Counted from the stretch's first letter, positions 1 to 8,882 are shown. The stretch is 64,000 nt of DNA from SZAS-18 sp031370675 (GCA_031370675.1 JANMQT010000192.1:39176-103175); one strand, 5' to 3'. Notes: generated by a model from the sequence alone, not told the origin. A program made the numbers and translations.

Positions 1-45
1 CGAAGGGGCTGAAAATACGACTATCCGCCGCGGGACTACCGTCCG

Positions 46-109
46 ATTTTCCCACCTTCAACCTTTTTTGAGTTTTCTTCGAGTTTCGAGTTTCGAATTT
101 CGAGTTTAT
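46..109. repeat. TCGAAA-type repeat arm (partial copy R0)
   Basis: A run of TTTCGAG/TTTCGAATT units preceded by a CCCACCTTC...TTTTTTGAG stretch. It matches the right arm of the copy at 59095-59226 and the arms of the copies near 13991, 53946, 61338 and 62027. The partner arm would lie upstream of the window. It ends a few bases before the start of the first gene. Confidence 0.75.
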
Positions 110-117
110 AGAGAGTG

Positions 118-1245
118 ATGCCCGAAGTCGCTCCGACCGCGCCTGTCCCGACAGAGCACCACGATCCCCTGAACGCCCGCATTCTCGCGGTCTCCGAGGA
201 TCGCATCGCCGGATTCGTGCGGGAACCGTTCCGGCAAATCGCCACCCAAAGCGGCGTGGACCTGCCCGTCGTGCTCGAGCGCATCCGCGCGATGGTCGAG
301 GCCGGGACGATTCGCCGCGTTCGTCAGACGCTGCTCGCGACCAACCTCGCCACCGGCGCCCTCGTCGCCTGGAAGGTGCCGGTTGAGCGCCTCGACGCGG
401 CCTTCGATTTCATGTTTCAGAAGGATCCCTTCAGCGGACATGTCGTGCTCCGGTCCACGGATGCGGACATTTCCGGCGCGACCTACCGGTTGTGGACCAC
501 GCTGAAGGTTCCGACGGGCACCACGACACTCGAAGAGCATTGCGGGCTGCTTTCGGAGAAAGTCGGCGCGGAACGCTTTCGTCTGATGCCGGCCAAGGGG
601 ATTTTTGCGCTCGGTGTGGGTCATGTGCGGCGGAAGTCGCTCGAGCCCGGGGCGCGGGCGGATGAGCCGGCGCGCATGATCCCCGTGAAGACCGTCGAGC
701 TGGACGAGAGCACCTGGCGCATTCTCGTGGCGCTCAAACGCGAATTCCGGCCGGAAGAAATCGTCGATTCGCCGTGGGTGGCGCGCGCGGAGGAAGCCGG
801 CGTAAGCTGCGAGGAGTTTTGCTCGACCGCGGAGGCCTTGAACGGTCGCGGCATCATCGGACGATTCTCCACTTTTCTAGAGCACGTGAAGCCGTCGAAG
901 GGCGGCGTGCGAGTCACGCGTTTCAACGGCTTATTCCACTGGGCCGTGCCGGTGGGCCGCGAGCTTGAAGCGGGCGGCGAGGTGGGCCGGCACGAGATTC
1001 TCACGCATTGCTACTGGCGCGAGGGCGGTCCGGAATTCGGCGGGGTGAACATCATGGCGGTGGCCCACGGCACGGAAAAACCCAGGCTGCTCGAACACAA
1101 GGCGGCCATCGATGATCACCTGCGCGCGGTGGGAATCCCGGTCCGTTACACCAATGTTTTCTGGGGCGGCCGAAGCGAGATCAAACCCTCGGAAATTTCG
1201 CCTTTCGCCTACCGGGCCTGGCGGGAAAAGGTGGCGGCGCTTTAG
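118..1245 (+). CDS. Tandem AsnC/Lrp-type (siroheme decarboxylase-like) protein
   Basis: 375 aa made of two similar halves. Each has a winged-helix region (about residues 15-70 and 195-255) followed by an alpha/beta AsnC-like domain. The first half has the Lrp/AhbA-style helix end GTIRRVRQ. The second has HCYWREGG...VNIMAVAHG, which resembles the HCY.R...N.F.M.HG signature of the NirD/NirL and AhbA/AhbB siroheme decarboxylase family. Those enzymes usually work as two separate or fused subunits, so this may be a natural fusion, or a regulator sharing the fold. No heme d1 or alternative-heme genes are visible nearby, so the role is unproven. An in-frame GTG lies one codon upstream (115); ATG 118 is preferred. 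The gene follows a repeat arm. Confidence 0.65.
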   Translation: MPEVAPTAPVPTEHHDPLNARILAVSEDRIAGFVREPFRQIATQSGVDLPVVLERIRAMVEAGTIRRVRQTLLATNLATGALVAWKVPVERLDAAFDFMFQKDPFSGHVVLRSTDADISGATYRLWTTLKVPTGTTTLEEHCGLLSEKVGAERFRLMPAKGIFALGVGHVRRKSLEPGARADEPARMIPVKTVELDESTWRILVALKREFRPEEIVDSPWVARAEEAGVSCEEFCSTAEALNGRGIIGRFSTFLEHVKPSKGGVRVTRFNGLFHWAVPVGRELEAGGEVGRHEILTHCYWREGGPEFGGVNIMAVAHGTEKPRLLEHKAAIDDHLRAVGIPVRYTNVFWGGRSEIKPSEISPFAYRAWREKVAAL

Positions 1246-1953
1246 CTACGTTTCCTTCGGCGCTTCGATTATCATTCGGGTCCGCGAGACCAGCTTCCCG
1301 CTCGTCGGATCAAAAGTCTCAATCCGCATGGTGCGCAGCACCCAGAGGCCATTGACGACCTGGGCGGACACGACTTCGAAGCGCTTGGTAAGTTTTCCGG
1401 CTGCATCGAAACCCTCCGCGCGAACCAGCGCGCCGTTCTGTTTGCCGACCCAGAGCACGACTTCGCGATACGCCGAGCGGCCCCCGGGCGGCGCGTGCAA
1501 GCGGAGGCGCCAGACGTCGATCGTCTTCATCCGCTCCTCGCCCTCGATGGCCCCGCGCGACCAGTAGATGAATTTAAGCGCGAGATCCTCATACGTGAGA
1601 TCGGTGCCGAGGATTTTCTTCGCGAAGTTCGCCGGGGTCAGCCGGCCGGCCCCGGTTCCACCGGTCTGCATCAACTCGGAGTCCGTCTCACCCAGCTTGA
1701 TTTGCAAGGTCACGGGCTCCGGGTCGCTGAACCGGTAACTCACGGAGCCGCCCTCGGCGACCAGCCGGAACGACGCCTCGGCTGGTTTCTGCAGGAGGTC
1801 GACTGGCTGGGTTTCGAGCGAACCCTTGAGATCGATCTTCTGGCTCGCTTGGGCCCGCCGGATGGACTGCATGACCGCGGCGGCCGGCGGGTATTCGGCC
1901 TGCGCGGTCTGCAGAGTGGCCACGGCGAAGAAAACTTGGGCGATGCGCTTCAT
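1246..1953 (-). CDS. LolA-like outer-membrane lipoprotein-sorting protein
   Basis: 235 aa with an N-terminal signal peptide (hydrophobic to about residue 19, cleavage near AQA-E). The body is beta-rich and matches the pattern of the DUF4292/TP0789-like LolA fold: L..L...D...G.W.L.L..P......Y..V.LWV....G...R.E.FD..GKL.KRFEV. Such proteins are periplasmic lipoprotein or lipid carriers. This is a fold-level call, since LolB and LolCDE partners are not adjacent. Its stop codon directly abuts the stop of the convergent upstream gene (no intergenic base). It diverges from the PAP2 gene. Confidence 0.6.
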   Translation of the reverse strand: MKRIAQVFFAVATLQTAQAEYPPAAAVMQSIRRAQASQKIDLKGSLETQPVDLLQKPAEASFRLVAEGGSVSYRFSDPEPVTLQIKLGETDSELMQTGGTGAGRLTPANFAKKILGTDLTYEDLALKFIYWSRGAIEGEERMKTIDVWRLRLHAPPGGRSAYREVVLWVGKQNGALVRAEGFDAAGKLTKRFEVVSAQVVNGLWVLRTMRIETFDPTSGKLVSRTRMIIEAPKET

Positions 1954-1976
1954 CTTCGATTAAGCATACACCGGTC

Positions 1977-2648
1977 ATGGACGATCGAATCCTGTTTCTC
2001 ATCAATCGGGAATGGACACACCCGGTGCTCGACTGGGTCATGGCCATCGCGTCCAGTTACGATTTCTGGATGCCGTTCTTCTACCTCGCGGCGGTCCTGA
2101 TGCTCTGGCGCGGGGGATTTCGGGCGCGGATGTGCGCCTTATCCCTGGGCATTGTCCTGCTCGTCCTAAACCAGGCGGCCGGCCTGGCGAAGAAACATTT
2201 CGACCGGCCACGCCCGACCCAGCATATGTCCAATGTCCGTCGGATCGATCTCGACCCGCAGATCAAGCCCCGCCTGCTCGCGCTGGGCAAGCCGCTGACC
2301 GAGGTCATCGGCACCGAACCCGCCACGATTGCGGCGGGCAACGGGCGGTCGTTCCCTTCGGGACACACCATGAACCTGTTTGGCGCGGCCACGGTTTTCG
2401 CCGTCTTCTTCCGGCGGCGAGGCTGGCTGGCGTATTTCGCGGCCGCGCTCGTGGGCTATTCGCGCGTCTACACCGGCGCGCACCACCCCAGCGACGTCAT
2501 TGTCACGGCGCTGCTGGCGGTGGCCTTCACGCTCTTCCTTTTGGCCGCGCTCGGCTGGCTTTGGCACCGCTTCGGCGCTCGCGTCAGCCCCGCCATCCAC
2601 GAACGCTATCCTCACCTGTTTGGCGAACCGACGCCCGCGGCGGCCTGA
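1977..2648 (+). CDS. PAP2-family membrane phosphatase
   Basis: 223 aa integral-membrane acid phosphatase. All three PAP2 motifs are present: KKHFDRPRP (K-X6-RP), FPSGHT (PSGH) and SRVYTGAHHPSD (SR-X5-H-X3-D). About five or six hydrophobic segments surround them, with catalytic residues expected on the periplasmic face. A short insertion between motifs 1 and 2 (NVRRIDLDPQIK region) may form the substrate-facing loop. It precedes a GT39 and a DPM-type glycosyltransferase by short gaps, so dephosphorylation of polyprenyl pyrophosphate or of a lipid A-like substrate is the likely job. Substrate is inference. Confidence 0.88.
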   Translation: MDDRILFLINREWTHPVLDWVMAIASSYDFWMPFFYLAAVLMLWRGGFRARMCALSLGIVLLVLNQAAGLAKKHFDRPRPTQHMSNVRRIDLDPQIKPRLLALGKPLTEVIGTEPATIAAGNGRSFPSGHTMNLFGAATVFAVFFRRRGWLAYFAAALVGYSRVYTGAHHPSDVIVTALLAVAFTLFLLAALGWLWHRFGARVSPAIHERYPHLFGEPTPAAA

Positions 2649-2666
2649 TCGCACTTATCCTGTTTC

Positions 2667-4277
2667 ATGCGTGTCTTTGTCGTCCTGTTTCTGGTCGCCG
2701 TGGCGGTGCTGCGTCTCACGATTATCAGCCACGACGAGCTGCTGGCGGACGAGGCTTACTATTACATGTGGAGTGAGCGCCTCGATTGGGGCTACTACTC
2801 CAAGGGTCCCAGCGTGGCGGCGGCGATTCGCGCGAGCACCACGCTCTTTGGCGCTACGGAATTCGGGGTGCGTTTCTGGAGCCCGCTGCTGGGCCTCGGC
2901 ACCGCGCTGCTGCTGACGTCGCTGGCGCGCCGGCTCTACGGCAATGCGACCGCGGTGTGGACGGCGATCCTGATCTCGGTGATTCCGATCTTCAACGTCG
3001 GTGGCGTGCTGATGACCATCGATCCGCTTTCGATTTTTTTCTGGGTCGCGGCGATTTTCTGCGTGTGGCTGGCGCTCGAGCGAAGTCCGCGCGGGACGTT
3101 GTACTGGGCGCTCGCTGGCCTCGCGATCGCGCTGGGTTTTTTGTCCAAGTATACGAATGGGTTGCAACTTGCCTGCGTTGCGCTGGCCCTCCTGTGGGTG
3201 CCGCGCTGGCGCGTGGAGCTGCGGCGCGCCGGATTCTGGACCATGTGTGCGGTGGCCTGTCTGGGCGCGCTGCCACCGATCATTTGGAACGCGAACCACG
3301 CCTGGATCACGGTGACGCACCTGCTCGAGCGCGGTGGGTTTGGCGGGGGTGGTTTCAAGTGGATGGCGTTCGGGGAATTTCTGGGCCTGCAGGCGGTGGT
3401 GTACTCGCCGCTGATCTTTGCCGGACTGATGATCGCCCTCGGCCACGGCTGGCGGGAAGCGCGCGGGCACAAACCGGGCCGCGCCGAGCGGGCGCGCTTC
3501 CTTCTCGCGTTCACCCTGCCCATTCTGGGTTTTTACGCGCTGCTGGCACTGCGCCGGCCCGGCGAACCGAACTGGACCGCGCTGGCCTATCCCGCCCTCT
3601 GCGTCCTCGCCGCCATGCTCTGGCAAGAGCGCGCGGGCGTCAGCCGGGGCGCCGGCGTTTTCGCGGTGACCGCGCTTCTGCTTGGGCTGGGGATGTCCGT
3701 CGTCATTCTCGACACCGATGTCGTGCGCCAGCTGGGGGTGGAGTGGCCGTACAAGAAGGACACGAGCAGCCGAATCCGCGGTTGGCGGGCGACCGCCGAC
3801 GCTGTGAGCACTGTCCGCAAACAGGTTGAGCAGGAGCTGGGGGAAAAGATTTTCCTAATCACAGACAAATACCAGACGGCGGCGGAGCTGAACTTTTACC
3901 TGCCGGAAAAGCGCATCGAGCAGCCGGGCCATCCGCCGGTTTATCTGCCGGAATCGCAGGAGATTCAGAATCAATTTTCATTTTGGGGGCGTTATGACGA
4001 ATTCACCGAGCCGCCGGCGCCGGCAGCCGCCAGGCCGGGTTCCGTTCCCACGGCGCCGGCGAATGAGCAGCCCGAGGCGGTGGGCGAGAACCGGTTTCTT
4101 GGCCGCAGCGCCCTCTTCATCACCGACAGTCCCAACGCAGCCGCGCCACCCTCGACCGTCGAGCAGGGGTTCGAGTCCTGGAAATGCGTGGCGCGTTACG
4201 AGATCAGGCGCCGCGGCCTGCCGGTTCGCACGCTGACATTTTTTGTGCTGTCCCATTATCAGGGCATGTCACTCTAG
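2667..4277 (+). CDS. GT39/ArnT-like membrane glycosyltransferase
   Basis: 536 aa with an N-terminal transmembrane helix followed by DELLADEAYYYMWSERLDWGYY, the acidic first periplasmic loop typical of the PMT_2/ArnT superfamily, where Asp/Glu is catalytic. About ten more membrane helices follow up to residue 360. A soluble C-terminal domain (about 380-536) includes a Pro/Ala-rich linker near residues 450-470. Family members move a sugar from polyprenyl phosphate to lipid A, protein or wall polymers in the periplasm. The next gene encodes a DPM-like synthase that could make the donor. The acceptor cannot be told from sequence. Confidence 0.85.
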   Translation: MRVFVVLFLVAVAVLRLTIISHDELLADEAYYYMWSERLDWGYYSKGPSVAAAIRASTTLFGATEFGVRFWSPLLGLGTALLLTSLARRLYGNATAVWTAILISVIPIFNVGGVLMTIDPLSIFFWVAAIFCVWLALERSPRGTLYWALAGLAIALGFLSKYTNGLQLACVALALLWVPRWRVELRRAGFWTMCAVACLGALPPIIWNANHAWITVTHLLERGGFGGGGFKWMAFGEFLGLQAVVYSPLIFAGLMIALGHGWREARGHKPGRAERARFLLAFTLPILGFYALLALRRPGEPNWTALAYPALCVLAAMLWQERAGVSRGAGVFAVTALLLGLGMSVVILDTDVVRQLGVEWPYKKDTSSRIRGWRATADAVSTVRKQVEQELGEKIFLITDKYQTAAELNFYLPEKRIEQPGHPPVYLPESQEIQNQFSFWGRYDEFTEPPAPAAARPGSVPTAPANEQPEAVGENRFLGRSALFITDSPNAAAPPSTVEQGFESWKCVARYEIRRRGLPVRTLTFFVLSHYQGMSL

Positions 4278-4303
4278 GCTCGGCGCCGAGCGGGCGCGTC
4301 CGC

Positions 4304-5014
4304 ATGACTCCCGAGATCTCCATCGTCGTTCCCCTGTTCAACGAGGAGGACAACGTCCCAATTCTGCAACAGGAGATTGCGACGGCGCTCGCCGGTTGTG
4401 ATTACGAGCTCATCCTGGTGGACGATGGTTCGACCGATTCGACCCGGGACCAGATCCAGCGCGATGAACGCACGCGGATCATTGAGTTCAGGTGGAACAC
4501 GGGACAGAGCGCGGCGCTCTATGCCGGCATGAAGGCGGCGCGCGGCGTTTACGTCGGCCTGCTCGACGGCGATTTGCAGAACGATCCCTCGGACCTCCTG
4601 CCGCTGCTCGCTGCACTCCAGCGGTCCAGGATCGATCTCGTGTGCGGTTACCGCGTCTCGCGCCAGGATAGCTGGTCGAAGTGCGCGACCGCGGCCATCG
4701 CCAATGCGGTGCGCGGCTGGTTTGTGGGCGACGGCGTGCGCGACACCGGCTGCACGATCAAGGTGATGCGCCGGGAGTGCGTCGCCGCGCTCATCCCCTT
4801 CAAGGGCATGCACCGGTTCATCCCCGCGCTGGTGAAAGGGGCCGGCTTTACGCTCGCGGAACAGCCCGTGCGCCATCGCGCGCGGCGCTTCGGCGAGAGT
4901 AAATACGGCCTGGCCAACCGCGCCTTCCGCGCCACGGCCGACATGTTCGGCGTCCGCTGGTTTCTGACACGGCGGTTCGAACACCAGCGTGGGTCCGATG
5001 GCACCGTGCAATGA
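4304..5014 (+). CDS. Polyprenyl-phosphate sugar synthase-like GT2
   Basis: 236 aa GT-A glycosyltransferase. It starts SIVVPLFNEEDNV, then LILVDDGSTDST (nucleotide-sugar site) and LLDGDLQNDP (the DxD-type metal motif of dolichyl-phosphate mannose synthase-like enzymes), ending with FGESKYG. No C-terminal transmembrane pair is visible, so it is a short, soluble or peripheral DPM1-type enzyme. ATG 4304 is chosen because the frame open further upstream overlaps the GT39 gene. It probably charges undecaprenyl phosphate with the sugar used by the preceding GT39. Confidence 0.85.
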   Translation: MTPEISIVVPLFNEEDNVPILQQEIATALAGCDYELILVDDGSTDSTRDQIQRDERTRIIEFRWNTGQSAALYAGMKAARGVYVGLLDGDLQNDPSDLLPLLAALQRSRIDLVCGYRVSRQDSWSKCATAAIANAVRGWFVGDGVRDTGCTIKVMRRECVAALIPFKGMHRFIPALVKGAGFTLAEQPVRHRARRFGESKYGLANRAFRATADMFGVRWFLTRRFEHQRGSDGTVQ

Positions 5015-5016
5015 TC

Positions 5017-5103
5017 TAACCCCAGATTTACGCAGATTTTTTTTGGAGAAGAATCTGCCGCGTCCTATCTCTCCAAATCTGTGTTAGCCTGCGCAAATCT
5101 GTC
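5017..5103. repeat. AATCTG-type inverted repeat between two genes
   Basis: Left arm (about 5017-5036) reads CCCCAGATTTACGCAGATTT. Right arm (about 5078-5103) reads CCAAATCTGTG...GCGCAAATCTG, its imperfect inverse complement. Both arms are iterations of an AGATTtgcgC unit. The element fills the gap between the GT2 stop (5014) and the next start (5110), leaving only a few bases at each side. Confidence 0.7.
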
Positions 5104-5109
5104 GTTCCT

Positions 5110-5970
5110 ATGAAATGTTTCGCCTTCGTGCTCAGTTCGCTATGTGCCGCTTGGGTGATGCGGGCGGATTTTTCGCCGGCATTCATGAATGATGCGTACT
5201 GGCTCGACGGGAAGGCGGAATTCAACATCTACGAGGGTACCGCCGCGCACTACGGCGCGCCCCAGCCGGCGGAAGTCATCCACGTCCTGGTACGCGAGGA
5301 CTTCGCCCCGCAGGCCATGGTGAAGGCTGACCAGTGGGATCGCCCCGGCACCTATCCGGTGCTGAAGCTGAATCAAATCCTGCGCGTACGGACGGGCGTG
5401 TACGTGTATCAACAGATGCACAGCTCTTTTTGGACACCCGAAAACGCGCGGCACATCAAGTGGTCGCTCACCAGCAACGATTCGTGCGGGAACACCTTCA
5501 AGGTCGCGACCCGCCCGCGGGACCAGGGCGACTCGTGGACTTATCGTTTCGACACTTACTGGGAGGGGCAGGTCAGCGGCACGGTCGAGGTGCCGAGCCC
5601 GGCAGGCGGGATTTTTTACGACGAGTTGCCGGCGCGCGTGCGCAGCATCGATTTCACCAGGGCGACGGACAGCTTCACGGTGCCGCTGGCCCCGACCGCC
5701 ATCACGGCCAAGCGCGGAGACTTCCCGTTTGTGCCGGCGAAGATTTCGTATCGCAAGGAAGGCGCGACCATTGTCGTGGATGTCGATCAGCCAAAGGGGC
5801 GCGACACCTTCGTGCTCGATGCCGTGTTTCCGCACCGTTTGCGCGAGTGGCGGGCGCCTGACGGCGGCGTGCTGAAATTGAAGCACAGCCTCAAGTTGCC
5901 GTATTGGGAGTACAACCATCCGGGCGATTTGGAACGCGCGCTCGCGGATCCGGCTTTGAAATTGCCGTGA
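5110..5970 (+). CDS. Secreted protein of unknown function
   Basis: 286 aa. The N-terminus (MKCFAFVLSSLCAAWVMRA) is a clear signal peptide with cleavage likely after MRA. The mature part has many aromatic residues and beta-type patterns, with WLDGKAEFNIYEGTAAHYG near its start and SLKLPYWEYNHPGD near the end. I recognise no catalytic motif and no domain family. Length and composition fit a conserved periplasmic protein rather than an enzyme of the neighbouring purine genes. It sits between a GT2 gene and purE, both on the same strand. Confidence 0.7.
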   Translation: MKCFAFVLSSLCAAWVMRADFSPAFMNDAYWLDGKAEFNIYEGTAAHYGAPQPAEVIHVLVREDFAPQAMVKADQWDRPGTYPVLKLNQILRVRTGVYVYQQMHSSFWTPENARHIKWSLTSNDSCGNTFKVATRPRDQGDSWTYRFDTYWEGQVSGTVEVPSPAGGIFYDELPARVRSIDFTRATDSFTVPLAPTAITAKRGDFPFVPAKISYRKEGATIVVDVDQPKGRDTFVLDAVFPHRLREWRAPDGGVLKLKHSLKLPYWEYNHPGDLERALADPALKLP

Positions 5971-5994
5971 GTTCGAGAAGCTTGGCTCCGCCTG

Positions 5995-6474
5995 ATGCGC
6001 ACCAAAATCAAACCTGTCATTGGCCTGATCATGGGCAGCGCGTCCGACTGGCCGACGCTCGAGCCCGGCGCGCAGATCCTGAGGGAATTCGGCGTGGCCT
6101 TTGAGCACCGGATCGTCAGCGCGCACCGGACCCCCAAGCTGCTTTACGATTATGCGACGTCCGCCCGAAAGCGCGGCTTGAAATGCATCATCGCCGCGGC
6201 CGGCGGCGCCGCGCACCTGCCGGGCATGACGGCGGCACTCACCCCGTTGCCCGTGCTCGGCGTGCCGGTGCGCTCGAAGTCGCTCGACGGTCTCGACGCA
6301 CTGCTCTCGATGGCACAAATGCCGGCCGGCGTCCCGGTGGCGACGTTTCGCGTTGGGGCCGACGGGGCGGTCGATGCCGCCCACTTTGCGATCCGGCTGC
6401 TCGCGCTGCACGACGCGAAGTTGCGCACCCGATGCGTGGCGGCGGGGCGACCGGAAAAACGTTCACCCGCATGA
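5995..6474 (+). CDS. purE: N5-carboxyaminoimidazole ribonucleotide mutase PurE
   Basis: 159 aa, the usual class I PurE length. The N-terminus IGLIMGSASDWPT carries the SxSD phosphate-binding loop. VSAHRTPKLLYDYA has the catalytic His, and AAAGGAAHLPGM is the substrate loop. The PurE hallmark GVPVxxxx is present as VPVATFRVGADGAVDAA, slightly unlike the common AIGxAGAxNAA. It acts in de novo purine synthesis, converting N5-CAIR (made by PurK) to CAIR. The stop overlaps the purK start in ATGA, which suggests translational coupling. Confidence 0.95.
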   Translation: MRTKIKPVIGLIMGSASDWPTLEPGAQILREFGVAFEHRIVSAHRTPKLLYDYATSARKRGLKCIIAAAGGAAHLPGMTAALTPLPVLGVPVRSKSLDGLDALLSMAQMPAGVPVATFRVGADGAVDAAHFAIRLLALHDAKLRTRCVAAGRPEKRSPA

Positions 6475-7637
6475 TTCCATCCGGCTCCACCATTGGGTTG
6501 CTTGGCGGCGGGCAGCTCGCCCGGATGACCGCGCTGGCCGCGCGTCCGCTGGGTTACCGCGTGCACCTGTTCGACCCGCATCCCGAGCCGCCGGCGGGCG
6601 TGGTCTGCGAGCGCGTGTTTCGGGCCCCGTTTGACGACACGACGGCGCTGGAGGAATTCGCGCGATCGGTCGATGTCGCGACCCTGGAGTTCGAAAACAT
6701 CCCGGTCGAGGCGCTTGAGCGAATCGAACGCCACGCACCGGTGCGGCCGCGCGGCGCGGTGCTGCACGTCACGCAGCATCGCGAGCGGGAGAAGATCTTC
6801 CTGCGCGACCACGGCTTCCCGTGCGCGCCGTTTCGCGTGGTGAATTCGCCGGCCGAACTGACGGCGGCGCTGGCCGAGATTGGACCGCGCGCGGTGCTGA
6901 AGACCGCGGAGTTTGGATACGACGGCAAGGGCCAGCGCAAGATCGACCCGGGCGAGGAGGCACTGGCTGCCTGGCACGACTGGGCCGGAGTGGGCGATGA
7001 TTCCAAGCATCGGCGCGGCGTGCTCGAGGCGTGGATCGACTTCGAGGCAGAGCTGTCGGTCATCTGCGCACGGCGGCCGGGCGGCGAGATCGTGACGTTT
7101 CCCGTCGCCGAGAATCAGCACGAGGACCACATTCTCGCGGTCTCCATCGCGCCCGGCCGCTTCCCGCCGGAAGTGCATCGCGAAGCCGAGGCGCTGGCCC
7201 GATCGATTGCGGAGACGCTGCAAGTTGAGGGGCTGCTCGCAGTGGAGTTGTTTCTCACGAAAACGGGTGCGCTGCTCGTGAACGAACTCGCGCCGCGTCC
7301 ACACAATTCCGGACATTTCACGATCGATGCCTGCGTCACGAGCCAATTCGAGCAGCACGCGCGTGCCGTCTGCGATGTGCCGCTGGGCGACCCGCGACAA
7401 CATTCGCCGGCGGTCATGATCAATCTGCTCGGTGAATTGTGGCCCGGGCCGGAACGCGCGCCGGACTGGTCGCCGATCCTGCGCGAGCCGTCCGCCAAAC
7501 TTCATCTCTACGGCAAACGCACCGCGAAACCCGGTCGGAAGATGGGTCACGCGACGTTCCTCGCGGAAACGATTGGCGCTGCGCTCGAGCTGGCCACGGC
7601 CGCACGCGCCGCATTCCACCCGGGCGCGACTGCCTAG
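6471..7637 (+). CDS. purK: N5-carboxyaminoimidazole ribonucleotide synthase PurK
   Basis: 388 aa ATP-grasp enzyme. It begins with a GGGQLARM nucleotide-binding loop. The ATP-grasp core contains VLKTAEFGYDGKGQ, and NELAPRPHNSGHFTIDAC is the PurK signature near the metal/ATP site. It makes N5-CAIR from AIR, bicarbonate and ATP, feeding PurE. The start is set at ATG 6471, which overlaps the purE stop by four bases; a longer open frame upstream lies inside purE and is rejected. Its last four bases overlap the convergent hydrolase gene. Confidence 0.95.
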   Translation: MIPSGSTIGLLGGGQLARMTALAARPLGYRVHLFDPHPEPPAGVVCERVFRAPFDDTTALEEFARSVDVATLEFENIPVEALERIERHAPVRPRGAVLHVTQHREREKIFLRDHGFPCAPFRVVNSPAELTAALAEIGPRAVLKTAEFGYDGKGQRKIDPGEEALAAWHDWAGVGDDSKHRRGVLEAWIDFEAELSVICARRPGGEIVTFPVAENQHEDHILAVSIAPGRFPPEVHREAEALARSIAETLQVEGLLAVELFLTKTGALLVNELAPRPHNSGHFTIDACVTSQFEQHARAVCDVPLGDPRQHSPAVMINLLGELWPGPERAPDWSPILREPSAKLHLYGKRTAKPGRKMGHATFLAETIGAALELATAARAAFHPGATA

Positions 7638-8278
7638 GTGGAATTGCCAAAGCGGCCTTCCCGCAAAAATCGGGCCGTCAGTGCGCTCGCCTGGCGCGAG
7701 AGCACGAGTCCGGAGTGGTAGGTGGGGATCGCAATGTGGGCGTGTGCGCCGGGCAGACGCGTTTCGTCGAGCGCGACGACCCCGTCATTTGGCCCGTGCA
7801 AGGCGCCGAAGATTCTGCCGATGCCGAAGGGGCGTGTCCCGGCGATGACCCCGATCTCGGTGGGCGATTCCCAATGGCAGTTCGTGCCGTGGTGGACGAG
7901 CGGGCCCATCGTGCGGCCGAGGGTCCATTGGGTGGCCGGCCGCGACGCGAGCCATTGGGCGGTGCGGCCGGCGCGGAACGGAGTCCCCAGCGCGACCACG
8001 CGCCCGACGTGCGCGGGATCGATGAAGTGATGCACCGCGCGCCAGGCGATGAGCCCGCCGAGGCTGTGCGCCACGATGTGGCAGCGCGGGACGCCAAGCC
8101 GCGCCAGCCAGGCGGCGAGTTGTCCGGCGCTGGAGTCGAGATCCCCGCGCACGGAGGCGTAGCGGAAAATGCTCGGCGCGAATCCCGCCAGGCGGAGCCG
8201 CGCGGCCAGCGGGAGCAATTCCACGCCGGTCATCCAGATGCCGTGGACGAGGACCACGGGCGATGCTGCATCTCCCAT
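7634..8278 (-). CDS. Alpha/beta hydrolase, triacylglycerol-lipase-like
   Basis: 214 aa. VVLVHGIWMTG gives the HG oxyanion loop. HIVAHSLGGLIA contains the nucleophile elbow (G/AHSLGG). The catalytic Asp is probably in GPNDGVVALDE and the His in PTYHSGLV. No signal peptide, so it is predicted cytoplasmic. It resembles small serine hydrolases of the lipase/PGAP1-like group; substrate unknown. It is the last gene of the minus-strand group starting at typA, though separated from DUF4112 by 58 bases, and overlaps purK tail-to-tail. Confidence 0.8.
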   Translation of the reverse strand: MGDAASPVVLVHGIWMTGVELLPLAARLRLAGFAPSIFRYASVRGDLDSSAGQLAAWLARLGVPRCHIVAHSLGGLIAWRAVHHFIDPAHVGRVVALGTPFRAGRTAQWLASRPATQWTLGRTMGPLVHHGTNCHWESPTEIGVIAGTRPFGIGRIFGALHGPNDGVVALDETRLPGAHAHIAIPTYHSGLVLSRQASALTARFLREGRFGNST

Positions 8279-8336
8279 GCGTGGAATTTCGCGGTTCCGG
8301 CCCTTCGACGCAACGCCGCTTGCGCGCGAATTTGGA

Positions 8337-8882
8337 TCAGCCGAACAGGTGCCCGAGCAACCGGTAAACGAGCGCGGCAGTCAGAAAGAAAGCCGCCAGC
8401 GGGATGAGGATGGCCCCCGCGATCAGCGACCAGACGAAAATCTTGTCGCCGAGGGTCGACGGTCGCGGCACGGCGGGATCGCCCGCGTGCTTGAGCAACA
8501 GCGCGTGATTGCGGGCAAAGGATTTGAACCAAAAGGAAAACGCATCGCCCACGACCGGAAGCAACGTGACGCCGGAATCAATCAGGATGTTGAGCGCCAT
8601 GCGTGCAAGAACGATTTTCGGCACGCCGCATTGGGCGCCGCGGAAGATGGTGAAGGCGCTGAGCGCGCCGGTGGCCCCTCCGCCAACGCCGGGGATGAGC
8701 CCGATGAGGGGGTCGAGACCGAACCGGCGCTTGGTGCCAGGCACACGAAAGAAGTCATCCATGACCCATGCGAGAACCGCGAGCCACTGATCCATCCTGC
8801 GATCGGACGCGGCTGGAGTCGCGCTGGATTTGCTTTCCGGCGGGAGTACCTCGACTTCGATGGTCTGGGCGGTGGATTTCAT
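8337..8882 (-). CDS. DUF4112 membrane protein
   Basis: 181 aa. The conserved core reads LAWVMDDFFRVPGTKRRFGLDPLIGLIPGVG, typical of DUF4112, followed by hydrophobic segments around IPGVGGGATGALSAFTI, ALNILIDSGVTLLPVVGDAF and a C-terminal helix. Function of the family is unknown. The start is placed at the ATG at 8882, giving MKSTAQTIEVEVLPPE. The frame is open further upstream, but that stretch is a REP-like repeat and would add a non-conserved tail. Confidence 0.8.
   Translation of the reverse strand: MKSTAQTIEVEVLPPESKSSATPAASDRRMDQWLAVLAWVMDDFFRVPGTKRRFGLDPLIGLIPGVGGGATGALSAFTIFRGAQCGVPKIVLARMALNILIDSGVTLLPVVGDAFSFWFKSFARNHALLLKHAGDPAVPRPSTLGDKIFVWSLIAGAILIPLAAFFLTAALVYRLLGHLFG

Noticed and set aside
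6183..6470. Longer purK start upstream of 6471
   Set aside because: It lies within purE in another frame; conserved PurK sequence begins after ATG 6471, which overlaps the purE stop.
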